Notes: a model not told the origin generated them from the letters alone. 51,290 nt of DNA from Candidatus Avirikenella pullistercoris (GCA_018710935.1 DVIX01000095.1:1-51290); one strand, 5' to 3'; positions 15,880 to 27,037 are shown, counted from the first letter of the stretch. Made by a program: numbers and translations.

Positions 15880-16925
15880 ACGAAACGTTACTCTTTACCA
15901 TTCTGACACTCTGTGTGTTGGGAGTTTTGGCTGCATTGATACTTTACTTTGTGGCACAAAAATTCAAGGTGTATGAAGATCCCCGTATCGACGAGGTTGA
16001 GAAAATGTTGCCGGGAGCAAATTGTGGCGGTTGCGGTTTCCCCGGATGCAGGGGAATGGCGGATGCGCTTGTAAAATCAGAAAATATCGATGCATTATAT
16101 TGTCCGGTAGGCGGTTCCAATACGATGAAAGGCATAGCGGCCTTTTTGGGAAAAGAAGCTGCGGAAAAGGAACCTCAGGTAGCGGTAATAAGATGTTCGG
16201 GAAGTTGTGATAAACGTCCGAAAACCAATGTATATAACGGAGCAAAACGGTGTTCTATTGCGGCTTCTTTATATAGCGGGGAAACGGGATGTAGTTTTGG
16301 TTGTTTAGGATTCGGCGATTGTGAATTGGCATGTTCTTTCGGAGCGATTAAGATTAATCCTGTTACAGGTCTTCCGGAAGTGGATGAAGAAAAATGTACG
16401 GCGTGCGGAGCATGTGTGAAGGCATGTCCTAAGATGATTATAGAATTGCGTAAGAAAGGGGTGAAGAACAGACGGGTATTTGTGTCTTGTGTCAATAAGG
16501 ATAAAGGGGCTGTAACACGTAAGGCATGTTCAGTAGGATGTATCGGTTGCGGTAAGTGTGTGAAGACTTGTCCGTTCGGAGCTATTACGTTGGAAAATAA
16601 TTTGGCTTATATCGATCCGGCTAAATGTAAGTTGTGCCGGAAATGTGTTGCAGAGTGTCCTACCGGGGCTATCCATGAGGTAAATTTCCCGCCGAGGCCT
16701 CCGAAAGCTGCGGCGGAAACAGGAGAAGGAGTAAAACCGGCTGCACCGAAAACAGATAAGCCTCAGGCGGCATCTCCGAAAGCGTCTGTGGAAACAGTGA
16801 AACCTGTTGAGGAGAAGCTTGTCGAAAAAGAAAAGCCGGTTCGGAATGTTGAACCTGTTTCTGAAACAGAAACAGTTAAAACTCAGCCGGCAGAGAAAGA
16901 AGACCAAGTAAAAACCCAAGAATAA
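15876..16925 (+). CDS. rnfB: Rnf complex subunit B (Fe-S ferredoxin-binding subunit)
   Basis: A 349-residue iron-sulfur subunit of the Rnf complex. One N-terminal membrane helix (about 6-27) is followed by the Fe-S domain ANCGGCGFPGC (Cys50, 53, 58, and Cys76), a further cysteine-rich block (107-153), and three ferredoxin-like CxxCxxCxxxCP motifs, at 174-184, 222-232 and 251-261. It passes electrons from reduced ferredoxin into the complex. Residues 272-349 are a low-complexity tail rich in Pro, Lys, Glu and Ala with no predicted fold, well beyond the length of the proteobacterial protein. The start overlaps rseC by 4 nt and the stop is 14 bp before rnfC. Confidence 0.96.
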   Translation: MNETLLFTILTLCVLGVLAALILYFVAQKFKVYEDPRIDEVEKMLPGANCGGCGFPGCRGMADALVKSENIDALYCPVGGSNTMKGIAAFLGKEAAEKEPQVAVIRCSGSCDKRPKTNVYNGAKRCSIAASLYSGETGCSFGCLGFGDCELACSFGAIKINPVTGLPEVDEEKCTACGACVKACPKMIIELRKKGVKNRRVFVSCVNKDKGAVTRKACSVGCIGCGKCVKTCPFGAITLENNLAYIDPAKCKLCRKCVAECPTGAIHEVNFPPRPPKAAAETGEGVKPAAPKTDKPQAASPKASVETVKPVEEKLVEKEKPVRNVEPVSETETVKTQPAEKEDQVKTQE

Positions 16926-16939
16926 ATATATAAAGCGAT

Positions 16940-18268
16940 ATGTTAAGAACATTCAAAATAGGTGGTATTCATCCTTGTGACAATAAACTTAGCAAATCAA
17001 GTTCTATTGAGGTGTTTCCGCTTCCTGCCAAGGTTGTTATACCGCTTTCCCAACATATTGGGGCTCCTGCGTCTCCTGTTGTGGCTAAGGGGGATAAAGT
17101 GAAAGTGGGAACCTTGATTGCTACTGCTGCCGGTTTCGTATCTAGTAATATCCATTCTTCGGTAAGCGGTACGGTTGCTGCTGTCGATATGGTTCCGGAT
17201 ACTGCGGGGATTAGGAAGATGTCGGTTACTATAAATGTGGGAGGAGACGAATGGGAGGAAAGTATCGACCGGAGCGATATATTGGTCAAAGAGTGTAATT
17301 TGTCATCGAAAGAAATTATCGATAAAATTGCAGCAGCAGGCATTGTCGGTATGGGAGGCGCTACTTTCCCGACTCAGGTTAAGTTGTCTGTCCCACCAGG
17401 GAAAAAGGCCGAATATTTAATTATTAACGGAGTAGAGTGTGAACCGTATCTTACTTCAGACCATAGGGTAATGTTGGAGAAGGCGGAACAGGTAATGGTA
17501 GGGGTCGATATTTTATGTAAGGCTTTGGATGTGAAAAAGGCTTATATCGGCATTGAGAATAATAAACCGGATGCAATTGCGCATATGTCGAAGGTTGCAG
17601 CCGCTTACCCACATATTACGGTTGTTCCGTTGAAAGTACAATATCCGCAGGGGGGAGAAAAACAGTTGATAGATGCCGTTATTAATCGGCAGGTTCCTTC
17701 TGGAGGTCTTCCGATTGATGTAGGTGCTGTGGTGCAGAACGTGGGAACGGCTTTGGCTGTTTATGAGGCAGTACAGAAAAATAAACCTCTTTTTGAACGT
17801 GTGGTTACCGTAACGGGAAAAAATTTGCCTACTCCCAAAAATTTCTTGGTTCGTATAGGAACTCCGGTATCGGCGCTTTTAGCACAATGCGGAGGAGTTC
17901 CTGAAAATACAGGTAAAATTATTAATGGTGGCCCTATGATGGGGCGGGCTATTGCCAATATCGAGGGAACGATCACAAAAGGTAGTTCCGGAATATTGAC
18001 AATGGAAGAAAAAGAGGCGGTACGCGGAGAAGAATCGCCGTGCATCCGTTGCAGTAAATGTGTCAGTGTATGTCCGATGGGGTTGGAACCTTATTTATTG
18101 TGTGTGATGAGCAAGAAAGGGTTGTTCGCAGAGATGGAGGAGCATAAGCCGACCGACTGTATCGAATGCGGTTCTTGTGCATATACCTGTCCGGCACATA
18201 TTCCGTTATTGGATTTTATCCGTATCGGAAAAGGCGAAGTGATGAAAATCATTCGTTCGCGTAAATAA
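16940..18268 (+). CDS. rnfC: Rnf complex subunit C (NADH/FMN-binding)
   Basis: This 442-residue peripheral subunit is where NAD is reduced or oxidised. In order it has an N-terminal barrel-sandwich domain, the nucleotide/FMN-binding GMGGATFP motif (137-144), an SLBB-like region, and two C-terminal [4Fe-4S] motifs: CIRCSKCVSVCP (Cys368, 371, 374, 378) and CIECGSCAYTCP (Cys407, 410, 413, 417). It lacks the long C-terminal repeat extension of gammaproteobacterial RnfC. It is co-transcribed with rnfB and rnfD. Confidence 0.96.
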   Translation: MLRTFKIGGIHPCDNKLSKSSSIEVFPLPAKVVIPLSQHIGAPASPVVAKGDKVKVGTLIATAAGFVSSNIHSSVSGTVAAVDMVPDTAGIRKMSVTINVGGDEWEESIDRSDILVKECNLSSKEIIDKIAAAGIVGMGGATFPTQVKLSVPPGKKAEYLIINGVECEPYLTSDHRVMLEKAEQVMVGVDILCKALDVKKAYIGIENNKPDAIAHMSKVAAAYPHITVVPLKVQYPQGGEKQLIDAVINRQVPSGGLPIDVGAVVQNVGTALAVYEAVQKNKPLFERVVTVTGKNLPTPKNFLVRIGTPVSALLAQCGGVPENTGKIINGGPMMGRAIANIEGTITKGSSGILTMEEKEAVRGEESPCIRCSKCVSVCPMGLEPYLLCVMSKKGLFAEMEEHKPTDCIECGSCAYTCPAHIPLLDFIRIGKGEVMKIIRSRK

Positions 18269-18302
18269 AGAGCCCTTGAGGCTATGGGTTAATCAGAATT
18301 TA

Positions 18303-19301
18303 ATGAACAAACTTAATAGAATGGATAAAAAGTTAGTTGTATCGCCGTCACCGCATATACACTCCAGCGTATCTACGCCTCGTCTGATGAGTGATGTGAT
18401 AATTGCCCTCATCCCTGCATTTATCGTTTCGGTTATATTTTACGGTTTTTCATCTGTTATCGTTACAGCTATTGCGGTAGTATCGTGTTTGCTTGCCGAG
18501 TATCTTATTCAGCGTTTCATACTGAAAGGAAAAAATACGTTAATGGATTATTCTGCGGCAGTAACAGGCGTTTTGCTTGCCTTTAATCTGCCTGCTACGA
18601 TTCCGTGGTGGATTATAGTAATAGGAAGCGTAGTGGCTATCGGAGTAGGTAAAATGTCTTTTGGTGGTTTGGGACGGAACCCTTTTAACCCGGCATTGGT
18701 TGGCCGTGTATTTTTGTTGATTTCTTTCCCTGTGCAGATGACTTCGTTTACATTGCCTAACAGTGTGGATGCAACATCTGGTGCGACTCCGCTTTCTTTT
18801 GTAAAACAGGCTTTGGCAAAAGGAGAAAGTTTGTCGGAGATTATGCCGAATTTCAACTCTTTTGATCTTTTCCTCGGAGATAAAGGCGGTTCTTTGGGAG
18901 AAATTGCGGCAGGAGCTTTGTTGTTGGGATTTGTTTATCTGTTGTGGAGAAAGGTGATAACATGGCATATTCCGGTATATATCTTGGGAACGATGTTTAT
19001 TTTTAGCGGGATTTTATGGATGGTCGATCCGGAACAGTTTGTGAATCCTCTGTTTCAGATATTGACGGGAGGGGCGATTTTGGGAGCTGTATATATGGCT
19101 ACCGATTATGTTACATCTCCGATGAATCCTAAAGGTATGTTGATTTATGGGGTAGGAATAGGTGTGATTACTATTCTGATTCGTGTTTGGGGGGCTTATC
19201 CGGAAGGAATTTCTTTTGCGATTTTGATTATGAATGCGGTGGTGCCGTTGATTAATAAATATACCCGTCCTCGCCGGTTCGGAATAGTAAAAAGCAAATA
19301 G
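18303..19301 (+). CDS. rnfD: Rnf complex subunit D (membrane flavoprotein)
   Basis: An integral membrane subunit of 332 residues from this start. About eight to ten hydrophobic helices are visible. The covalent FMN site is SGAT at 159-162 (Thr162). SPSPHIHSS near the N-terminus is family-typical. The frame is open from a TTG at 18276, and ATGs lie at 18303 and 18321; 18303 is chosen as the first ATG, but 18321 is also possible. Together with RnfA, E and G it forms the membrane electron path coupled to Na+ or H+ export. Confidence 0.93.
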   Translation: MNKLNRMDKKLVVSPSPHIHSSVSTPRLMSDVIIALIPAFIVSVIFYGFSSVIVTAIAVVSCLLAEYLIQRFILKGKNTLMDYSAAVTGVLLAFNLPATIPWWIIVIGSVVAIGVGKMSFGGLGRNPFNPALVGRVFLLISFPVQMTSFTLPNSVDATSGATPLSFVKQALAKGESLSEIMPNFNSFDLFLGDKGGSLGEIAAGALLLGFVYLLWRKVITWHIPVYILGTMFIFSGILWMVDPEQFVNPLFQILTGGAILGAVYMATDYVTSPMNPKGMLIYGVGIGVITILIRVWGAYPEGISFAILIMNAVVPLINKYTRPRRFGIVKSK

Positions 19302-19349
19302 AAATAAAATAGATAATTAGTAGGAAGTCTGAACATAAAAAAAGATACA

Positions 19350-19913
19350 ATGAAATCTTCGTTAAGAAATATGGTCATGGTGTTGTTGCTGATAACATTG
19401 ATCGCTTCTGCGGCAGTAGGAGTCGTTTATCAGTTAACGGTCGATCCCATTCAGGCGGCAAAAGAGGCAAAGATTGTCAATGCTGTAAAAGAGGTGCTCC
19501 CTCCATTCGAGTCGTTGAATAAAGAGGTGAAGGCTATTCCTGTAGAGGGTGATACGGTACGTATTTATACGGCTGAATCAGGGAAAGATGTTGTCGGTTA
19601 TGCCGTGGAAACTTTTTCCAAAAACGGGTTCGGCGGAATGATTCGTATAATGGTGGGATTCCTGCCTGACGGTACAATTAACAGCACTTCGGTTATTTCT
19701 CATTCGGAAACGCCGGGATTAGGCGATAAAATGGAAAAAAGCAAGTCTTCTTTTGCTTTGCAGTTCGAAGGTAAAAATCCTGAAACTTTTAAATTGGGGG
19801 TTAAAAAAGATGGTACGGGAGATGTGGATGCTATAACGGCTTCAACCATATCTTCACGGGCGTTTGTCGATGCAGTGAAGAGAGGATATGAAAAAGTAAT
19901 GGAAAACAAATGA
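19350..19913 (+). CDS. rnfG: Rnf complex subunit G (FMN-binding)
   Basis: A 187-residue subunit with one N-terminal membrane anchor (about 8-28) and an extracytoplasmic FMN-binding domain. The conserved ISHSETPGLGDKM lies at 116-128, and the flavinylation motif is TAST at 163-166, so Thr166 is the expected covalent FMN site; Ala and Ser replace the Gly-Ala of the canonical SGAT. It relays electrons on the periplasmic side. It is 48 bp after rnfD and 64 bp before rnfE. Confidence 0.95.
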   Translation: MKSSLRNMVMVLLLITLIASAAVGVVYQLTVDPIQAAKEAKIVNAVKEVLPPFESLNKEVKAIPVEGDTVRIYTAESGKDVVGYAVETFSKNGFGGMIRIMVGFLPDGTINSTSVISHSETPGLGDKMEKSKSSFALQFEGKNPETFKLGVKKDGTGDVDAITASTISSRAFVDAVKRGYEKVMENK

Positions 19914-19977
19914 TAATTGGTTGCAGCAGGAACTATGCTGTTTTAATATAAATGAATAATAAATAGAACCTGGTATT

Positions 19978-20565
19978 ATGAGTAACCTGAAGATATTTAC
20001 CAAAGGCCTTATAAAAGAGAATCCTACATTCTCATTGATGTTGGGGATGTGTCCTACTTTGGGAACAACGACCTCGGCGGTTAATGGTTTAGGAATGGGG
20101 GTAGCTACGATGTTCGTGCTGATAATGTCGAATATCGTGATTTCAATGGTTAAAAATGTAATTCCCGATAAAGTGCGTATTCCTGCCTTTATTGTAATTA
20201 TCGCGTCTTTCGTGACAGTGGTACAGCTTTGTATGGAAGCTTATGTGCCTTCGTTGTATAATACGTTAGGTGTATTTATCCCGTTGATTGTGGTAAATTG
20301 TATTATTTTAGGGCGGGCAGAAGCGTTTGCTTCTAAAAATAATGTATTTAAATCCATGTTGGACGGTGCCGGAATCGGTTTAGGTTTTACCCTTTCTTTA
20401 ACTTTGTTGGGTATGGTAAGGGAGTTATTGGGAAGCGGTTCTTTCTTCGGCTATAAATTCATAGCGGGAGACGGAATGTTGGTATTTGTTCTTGCTCCGG
20501 GTGCATTTATTGTTTTGAGCTATTTGATGGTATTGTTTAATAAATTTACTGCTAAACTTAAATAA
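19978..20565 (+). CDS. rnfE: Rnf complex subunit E
   Basis: A 195-residue membrane protein with about six helices, homologous to RnfA and NqrD. It shows LMLGMCPTLGTTTSA near the N-terminus, IPLIVVNCIILGRAEAF in the middle and GFTLSLTLLGMVRELLG. RnfE and RnfA form a pseudosymmetric pair holding a membrane [2Fe-2S] centre through cysteines such as those in GMCP and VNCI. It ends 9 bp before rnfA. Confidence 0.95.
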   Translation: MSNLKIFTKGLIKENPTFSLMLGMCPTLGTTTSAVNGLGMGVATMFVLIMSNIVISMVKNVIPDKVRIPAFIVIIASFVTVVQLCMEAYVPSLYNTLGVFIPLIVVNCIILGRAEAFASKNNVFKSMLDGAGIGLGFTLSLTLLGMVRELLGSGSFFGYKFIAGDGMLVFVLAPGAFIVLSYLMVLFNKFTAKLK

Positions 20566-20574
20566 CCTTGTTAT

Positions 20575-21147
20575 ATGGAATATTTTGTAATTATTATAGG
20601 GGCTATATTTGTAAATAATATCGTTTTATCTCAATTTTTGGGAATCTGCCCTTTCCTTGGCGTTTCAAACAAGGTTTCGACCTCTATCGGGATGGGAGGT
20701 GCGGTTACATTCGTTATGGCTATTTCTTCCATCGTAGTTTATTTGATTCAGTATTATGTTCTTGTTCCGTTGGGAATCGGCTATATGCAGACCATTGTTT
20801 TTATTTTGGTTATAGCGGCTCTTGTTCAGATGGTAGAAATTATCCTGAAAAAAATGAGTCCTGCGCTTTATCAGGCTTTGGGGATTTTCTTACCATTGAT
20901 TACAACCAACTGTGCAGTATTAGGGGTAGCGATTTTGTTGGTGCAACGTGAATTTAATCTGTTGGAATCAGTTGTTTTTGCAGTATCCAATGCTATCGGT
21001 TTTACATTGGCTTTGGTTCTTTTTGCAGGCCTTCGGGAACGGCTGGAATTGGCGGATGTGCCTAAGGCGATGAAAGGAGTACCTATCGCTATTCTTACGG
21101 CAGGTATTTTGGCAATGGCTTTTATGGGGTTCTCAGGGTTGGTATAA
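20575..21147 (+). CDS. rnfA: Rnf complex subunit A
   Basis: A 190-residue six-helix membrane subunit. It shows [19 protein letters not shown] at the N-terminus and [16 protein letters not shown] in the middle, the paired cysteine motifs shared with RnfE. It is the last gene of rseC-rnfBCDGEA and is followed by a terminator. The complete set BCDGEA indicates a functional ferredoxin:NAD oxidoreductase building an ion gradient in an anaerobe. Confidence 0.95.
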   Translation: MEYFVIIIGAIFVNNIVLSQFLGICPFLGVSNKVSTSIGMGGAVTFVMAISSIVVYLIQYYVLVPLGIGYMQTIVFILVIAALVQMVEIILKKMSPALYQALGIFLPLITTNCAVLGVAILLVQREFNLLESVVFAVSNAIGFTLALVLFAGLRERLELADVPKAMKGVPIAILTAGILAMAFMGFSGLV

Positions 21148-21170
21148 AATTTGTTATCGCGGTAATGATA

Positions 21171-21205
21171 AAACAGGTTTCCGGATTCCGGAAGCCTGTT
21201 TATTG
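21171..21205 (+). terminator. rnf operon terminator
   Basis: A 14-bp stem with one G-T pair (21171-21184 with 21188-21201), a 3-nt loop and a short T-rich tail, 24 bp after rnfA. Confidence 0.75.
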
Positions 21206-21291
21206 TATGAGTCGTTTCGGCATTTTGAGATTTATCGGCAGAAAATAATTGTCCGAAAATTTAAAAACGAGATAAATTCTGGTTTCAGGGT

Positions 21292-22038
21292 TTAATCTTT
21301 AGTGGATATTGTTTGTTCCAATAACTTTTTCCGTTTTTTCCAGTCGGGCATTTCACTCGTAAGTAAATTATAGAATACTTTGGAATGGTTAGGGTGTATC
21401 AGGTGGCAAAGTTCGTGGACGATGATATATTCGATACAGGGACGGGGAGCCCGTAGCAATTCTGTATTCAGCCTTATTTCTTTTTTTAGGGTACATACTC
21501 CCCAATAGCTTTTTACGAATTTGTTTTTTACGCTGACAGGGTAGATATTGTGGCGTTTTCCAAAATCGGCGATAATAGGACGGCAAATCGTATCGAATAT
21601 AGATTTTGCTTCTTCATCGTACCATCGTTTTAGTATTTTTTCGGTTTTTTGTATATTTTCGGTATATACAAAGATAGAATTGTCGTTTTTTGTTACTTTT
21701 TCTTCCGAGCTTTCTATAATTCGTAAAGTATGTGTTTCTCCTAAATACAGGTGTTGTGCCCCTTCTTCATAAATGCGTTTTATCCGGTTATTTTTCAGAA
21801 ATTCTATTCGTTCTTTATGTTTCCATATCCAGTTCGCTTTTCCTTTTACAAAAGAGTCTATTTTTGCTATATCCATTCCGAGAGGCGCTTTTACAGTCAT
21901 TTCCCCGTTGGGTTGTTTTAATTGGATAGAAAGGGTGCGGCGCCGGGAATATTCGATAGAGAATATTAATTCTTTGTTCCCTACCAGTAAAGTATGGTTT
22001 CTCGGAATATTATTTCTTTTGGTGTTCTTACCGGGCAT
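21292..22038 (-). CDS. YgjP-type zinc metallopeptidase
   Basis: A 248-residue soluble protein of the YgjP/DUF45 family. The C-terminal metallopeptidase core has the zinc motif HELCH at 208-212 with a third ligand probably His215 or His218 in HPNHSKVF, plus the family-typical KSYWGVCTLKKEIRLN. The N-terminal half carries the beta-rich SIEYSRRRTLSIQL region. Substrates are unknown; relatives are cytoplasmic and often sit in restriction or housekeeping contexts. It starts one base after the ligA stop and is co-transcribed with it. Confidence 0.85.
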   Translation of the reverse strand: MPGKNTKRNNIPRNHTLLVGNKELIFSIEYSRRRTLSIQLKQPNGEMTVKAPLGMDIAKIDSFVKGKANWIWKHKERIEFLKNNRIKRIYEEGAQHLYLGETHTLRIIESSEEKVTKNDNSIFVYTENIQKTEKILKRWYDEEAKSIFDTICRPIIADFGKRHNIYPVSVKNKFVKSYWGVCTLKKEIRLNTELLRAPRPCIEYIIVHELCHLIHPNHSKVFYNLLTSEMPDWKKRKKLLEQTISTKD

Positions 22039-22039
22039 T

Positions 22040-24055
<2,016 letters not shown>

Positions 24056-24201
24056 TCAGCTTTATTTTTTAGTTTTGTAAAGGTACGATTTTATCCGGTT
24101 AAAAATAGGATTTTTTAGGTTTTCGTATTGATTAATAATCTCTAATTTTATACGAGATTCGGGATTATAAAATAAAAATTGAAATTATTTTTTTTAATTA
24201 T

Positions 24202-24231
24202 TTTGGAATTATAAATTTTGATGTATTATTG
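24202..24231 (+). promoter_or_regulatory. Candidate promoter of the small acidic protein gene
   Basis: TTTG at 24202-24205, an 18-nt spacer and TATTATTG at 24224-24231 (one mismatch to TAnnTTTG), with the start codon about 35 bp downstream. Confidence 0.4.
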
Positions 24232-24266
24232 CAGTCTGAAACATCAAAAAACCTGATATAATAAAG

Positions 24267-24566
24267 ATGAGTGCAAGTCCTAAAAAAAGATTGGTTGTCA
24301 GTTACAAAAACCTTTCTGAAGAATTAAAAGAGATTTTGAGAAAAAAATATCCTGCCGGTTTTCAGGATAGTATGATACGTGTGGACAAAGGTCCGAATGA
24401 TTTTTTTTATGCAGTGGTGTTGGAGACGGAAGAGGCCAGTTATTTGGTGAAAGTAGATGTTAAGATAGACGATAATATCGACGATGAGGAGGATAAAGAG
24501 TATTACAATGATGATATTGAAGGAGCTGACGATATTATCGATGATTCTTCCGAGGAAGATGAATAA
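24267..24566 (+). CDS. Small protein with strongly acidic C-terminus, unknown function
   Basis: A 99-residue soluble protein. The first 65 residues look folded (KRLVVSYKNLSEELKEILRKKYP, then FFYAVVLETEEASYLVKVDV). The last 33 residues are mostly Asp and Glu (IDDNIDDEEDKEYYNDDIEG...). I recall similar proteins in other Bacteroidales, but no named domain. The acidic tail could mimic nucleic acid or mediate protein contacts, which is speculation. It has its own candidate promoter and lies 46 bp before the AlkD-like gene. Confidence 0.75.
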   Translation: MSASPKKRLVVSYKNLSEELKEILRKKYPAGFQDSMIRVDKGPNDFFYAVVLETEEASYLVKVDVKIDDNIDDEEDKEYYNDDIEGADDIIDDSSEEDE

Positions 24567-24612
24567 ATAGTTTTGGAAAGTATGTCCGTTTGAGATATAA
24601 TGTTTTTGTCCG

Positions 24613-25326
24613 ATGATAATGGGGAACGGTGTAAAGGAGTTGGCTGATTCCTTATTGAAAGAGGCGGCGCAGTTGAGGGAACAAAAAAATGCGGAGGGAA
24701 TGCGCCGGTTCGGGATTGTTTTCAGAAAAGCTTATGGAGTAAAACGTCCGGCCTTGAAAGCGATTGCGGCTCCGTACAAAAATCAGAGCGATTTGGCGGA
24801 TGAATTATGGCAACGGGATATACATGAGGCTTATATCCTCTCTGTATTGGTAGAAAATGCTCGGAATCTGACTGCGGATAAAATAGATTCCCGAGTATTT
24901 AGTTTTTATTCATGGGATATTTGTGATATCAGTTGTATCCTGTACGGAAGAACGCCTTTTGTACGGGAGAAGATAGCTTTGTATGTGCCGGATGAGAGAG
25001 AGTATGTCAGAAGGGCTGGATTCGTTTTGATTTTAGTATTGTCGGTTCATGATAAAAAGGCTCCTGACAGCGAATTCATGGAATATTTGAAACGGATAGA
25101 GGAATATAGTTTCGATGACCGTAATTTTGTGAAAAAAGCGGTCGATTGGGCTCTTCGTGGAATTGGCAAACGGAATATGAATTTACATGCAGCTGCTGTC
25201 GAAACCGCAAAAAAGTTATCTTTTTCTCCTTTGAAATCGGCGCGTTGGATAGGGCGTCATTCATTACGGGAGTTACAAAACGAAAAAGTAATGCAACGGA
25301 TTGCAAGGTCTGTTAAAGGAAGTTAA
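24613..25326 (+). CDS. AlkD-like DNA alkylation repair protein (HEAT-repeat glycosylase)
   Basis: A 237-residue all-helical HEAT-like repeat protein of the AlkC/AlkD family, which excises alkylated bases. The motif SWDICD (100-105) supplies the Trp and Asp with the spacing used by AlkD to contact the lesion-bearing strand, and FVKKAVDWALRGIGKRN supplies the conserved basic/aromatic segment. ATG codons at 24613 and 24619 are both possible starts. The stop lies 3 bp from the end of the convergent small membrane-protein gene, with no terminator between them. Confidence 0.85.
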   Translation: MIMGNGVKELADSLLKEAAQLREQKNAEGMRRFGIVFRKAYGVKRPALKAIAAPYKNQSDLADELWQRDIHEAYILSVLVENARNLTADKIDSRVFSFYSWDICDISCILYGRTPFVREKIALYVPDEREYVRRAGFVLILVLSVHDKKAPDSEFMEYLKRIEEYSFDDRNFVKKAVDWALRGIGKRNMNLHAAAVETAKKLSFSPLKSARWIGRHSLRELQNEKVMQRIARSVKGS

Positions 25327-25329
25327 AAT

Positions 25330-25608
25330 TTATTCCTTCCCTTTTGAGGAAGAGGCTTGAGTACAATCGCTGCATGAATTTAATCCGCAGGAGAATTTAT
25401 CGTCGCATGCTTTTCCTCCTCGTAGGGCTTGTTCTTCTTCCATAATTTCCTGAGTCGCACATTTTAATCCTCGTTTTTTCATTTCGTCGTTTTCTCCTAC
25501 TTCCGATTGTATGGGATGCCCTTTCCGGATAATGGTAATGGAAAGGGAAAAAATTAGAAAGGCGACTGCTATGATTGCAATTATGAGAACGAATGAAATT
25601 GTAGCCAT
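25330..25608 (-). CDS. Small membrane protein with cysteine-rich C-terminus, unknown function
   Basis: A 92-residue protein with one N-terminal hydrophobic helix (about 4-27), a short linker, and a C-terminal segment with five cysteines: Cys50 in GLKCATQEI, then CDDKFSCGLNSCSDC (four within 15 residues). That spacing suggests metal or Fe-S binding, or redox activity. I recognise no named family. The helix followed by IIRKGHP suggests the cysteine part faces the cytoplasm, by the positive-inside rule. It has a good promoter of its own and diverges from trkA. Confidence 0.72.
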   Translation of the reverse strand: MATISFVLIIAIIAVAFLIFSLSITIIRKGHPIQSEVGENDEMKKRGLKCATQEIMEEEQALRGGKACDDKFSCGLNSCSDCTQASSSKGKE

Positions 25609-25651
25609 GTTTATTCTTATTTTTTATTATCTTTATCAATAAATAAACGCA

Positions 25652-25682
25652 CAATATTAGTGTATTTGTTACTATAAACAAA
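25652..25682 (-). promoter_or_regulatory. Promoter of the cysteine-rich membrane protein gene
   Basis: Reading the minus strand: TTTG (25682-25679), a 19-nt spacer, then TAATATTG (25659-25652), one mismatch from the Bacteroidota -7 box, about 45 bp upstream of the start. Confidence 0.5.
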
Positions 25683-25696
25683 ACGAATTATCGGTT

Positions 25697-27037
25697 ATGA
25701 AAATTGTCATTGCGGGAGCCGGTGAAGTGGGAAGCCATTTGGCAAAGATGTTAGGTGATGAGTATCATGATATTATTGTTATAGATGATGATCCGAAACG
25801 CCTGGAGGATATTCGCAACTTTGCGGATATCGTTACGATTAATGGAGATTCCACGACATTTGAGACGCAACAAAAAGCGGAGGTGAAGAAGGCAAATCTT
25901 TTTATAGCGGTATGCCCGGATGAGAGTAAAAATATTATTTCGGCTATTTTGGCGAAACAGTTGGGAGCTAAAAAATCGATCGCTCGTATCGATAATGATG
26001 AATATTTACAGCCTAATAATAAGGAGATATTTATCAATATGGGCATCGATTATCTTTTTTATCCGGAAAAGGTGGCTGCCAATGAGGTGATTACATTGTT
26101 GGGGAATACGAGTACAACCGAGTATGTAAACTTCTCGGGGGGTAAATTGGTTTTGGTAGTATTTAAATTGGATGGCAATTCTTCGTTGGTGGATAGATCG
26201 TTGTATGATTTTGCAGAGAACAGGGATAAATTGAATTACCGTACCGTTGCTATATCCCGGAACGGGGAAACGATTATTCCGCAAGGAAGTGATATTTTTA
26301 AAGAAGACGATACGATTTATGTAATTGCCGATCATAATTATGTAAATGAGGTAATGAGCTTTTCCGGGCAGGATAGTGTGGATGTGCGAAATATGATGAT
26401 ATTGGGAGGAAGTAAGATCGGGCAGAGGGTAGCTATGGCTTTGCAGGATAAAGTCAATATAAAATTGGTGGATTATAATGCGGAGAAGGCGCGCCGGTTA
26501 TCCGATGTATTGTTGAATACCTTGGTTATCAATGAGGACGGGCGTAATACGGAGGTGATGATAGAGGAGGAATTGGGAACAATGGATGCTTTTGTTGCGG
26601 TTACGGGACGTTCAGAAACCAATATTTTGGCAGCGATGTTGGCCAAAAAAATGGGAGTGAAAAAAGTAATTGCCGAGATAGAGAATCTGAATTACATTAA
26701 TCTGGCGGAGAGTATGGGGGTTGATACCATTGTCAATAAAAAGCTGACAACGGCTAGTAGTATTTTCCGTTTTACGATGAATACCGATGTTCAGGCTATT
26801 AAGTGCCTGAATGGATGCGATGCGGAAGTATTGGAGTTTATAGCGAAACCCGACAGTATTATTACGAAAGGGATGATAAAGGATATAAAGTTCCCGTCTA
26901 ATGCCATTATCGGAGGGATTGTGAGGGGCGATAAAGTTTTTATAGCTACGGGCAGTACCGAGGTGAAGGCATATGACCGGGTGGTTGTCTTTTCTTTGCC
27001 GGGAGCCATTTCTAAGATAGGATGGTTTTTCGATTAA
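25697..27037 (+). CDS. trkA: Trk system potassium transport regulatory protein TrkA
   Basis: A 446-residue cytoplasmic regulator of Trk/Ktr potassium channels with two tandem RCK units. Each has an NAD-binding Rossmann half: VIAGAGEVGSHLAKML at 4-19 and MMILGGSKIGQRVAMAL at about 234-250. Each is followed by a TrkA-C domain (KLVLVVFKLDGNSSLVDRSL; IAKPDSIITKGMIKDI). No trkH channel gene is adjacent; murA follows 39 bp downstream, so the membrane partner must lie elsewhere. Confidence 0.92.
   Translation: MKIVIAGAGEVGSHLAKMLGDEYHDIIVIDDDPKRLEDIRNFADIVTINGDSTTFETQQKAEVKKANLFIAVCPDESKNIISAILAKQLGAKKSIARIDNDEYLQPNNKEIFINMGIDYLFYPEKVAANEVITLLGNTSTTEYVNFSGGKLVLVVFKLDGNSSLVDRSLYDFAENRDKLNYRTVAISRNGETIIPQGSDIFKEDDTIYVIADHNYVNEVMSFSGQDSVDVRNMMILGGSKIGQRVAMALQDKVNIKLVDYNAEKARRLSDVLLNTLVINEDGRNTEVMIEEELGTMDAFVAVTGRSETNILAAMLAKKMGVKKVIAEIENLNYINLAESMGVDTIVNKKLTTASSIFRFTMNTDVQAIKCLNGCDAEVLEFIAKPDSIITKGMIKDIKFPSNAIIGGIVRGDKVFIATGSTEVKAYDRVVVFSLPGAISKIGWFFD

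Noticed and set aside
18269-18320. A possible extra peptide or frameshift between rnfC and rnfD, because the rnfD frame is open from 18276.
   Set aside because: The open stretch needs a TTG start and encodes nothing family-like. ATG starts at 18303 or 18321 give normal RnfD length.
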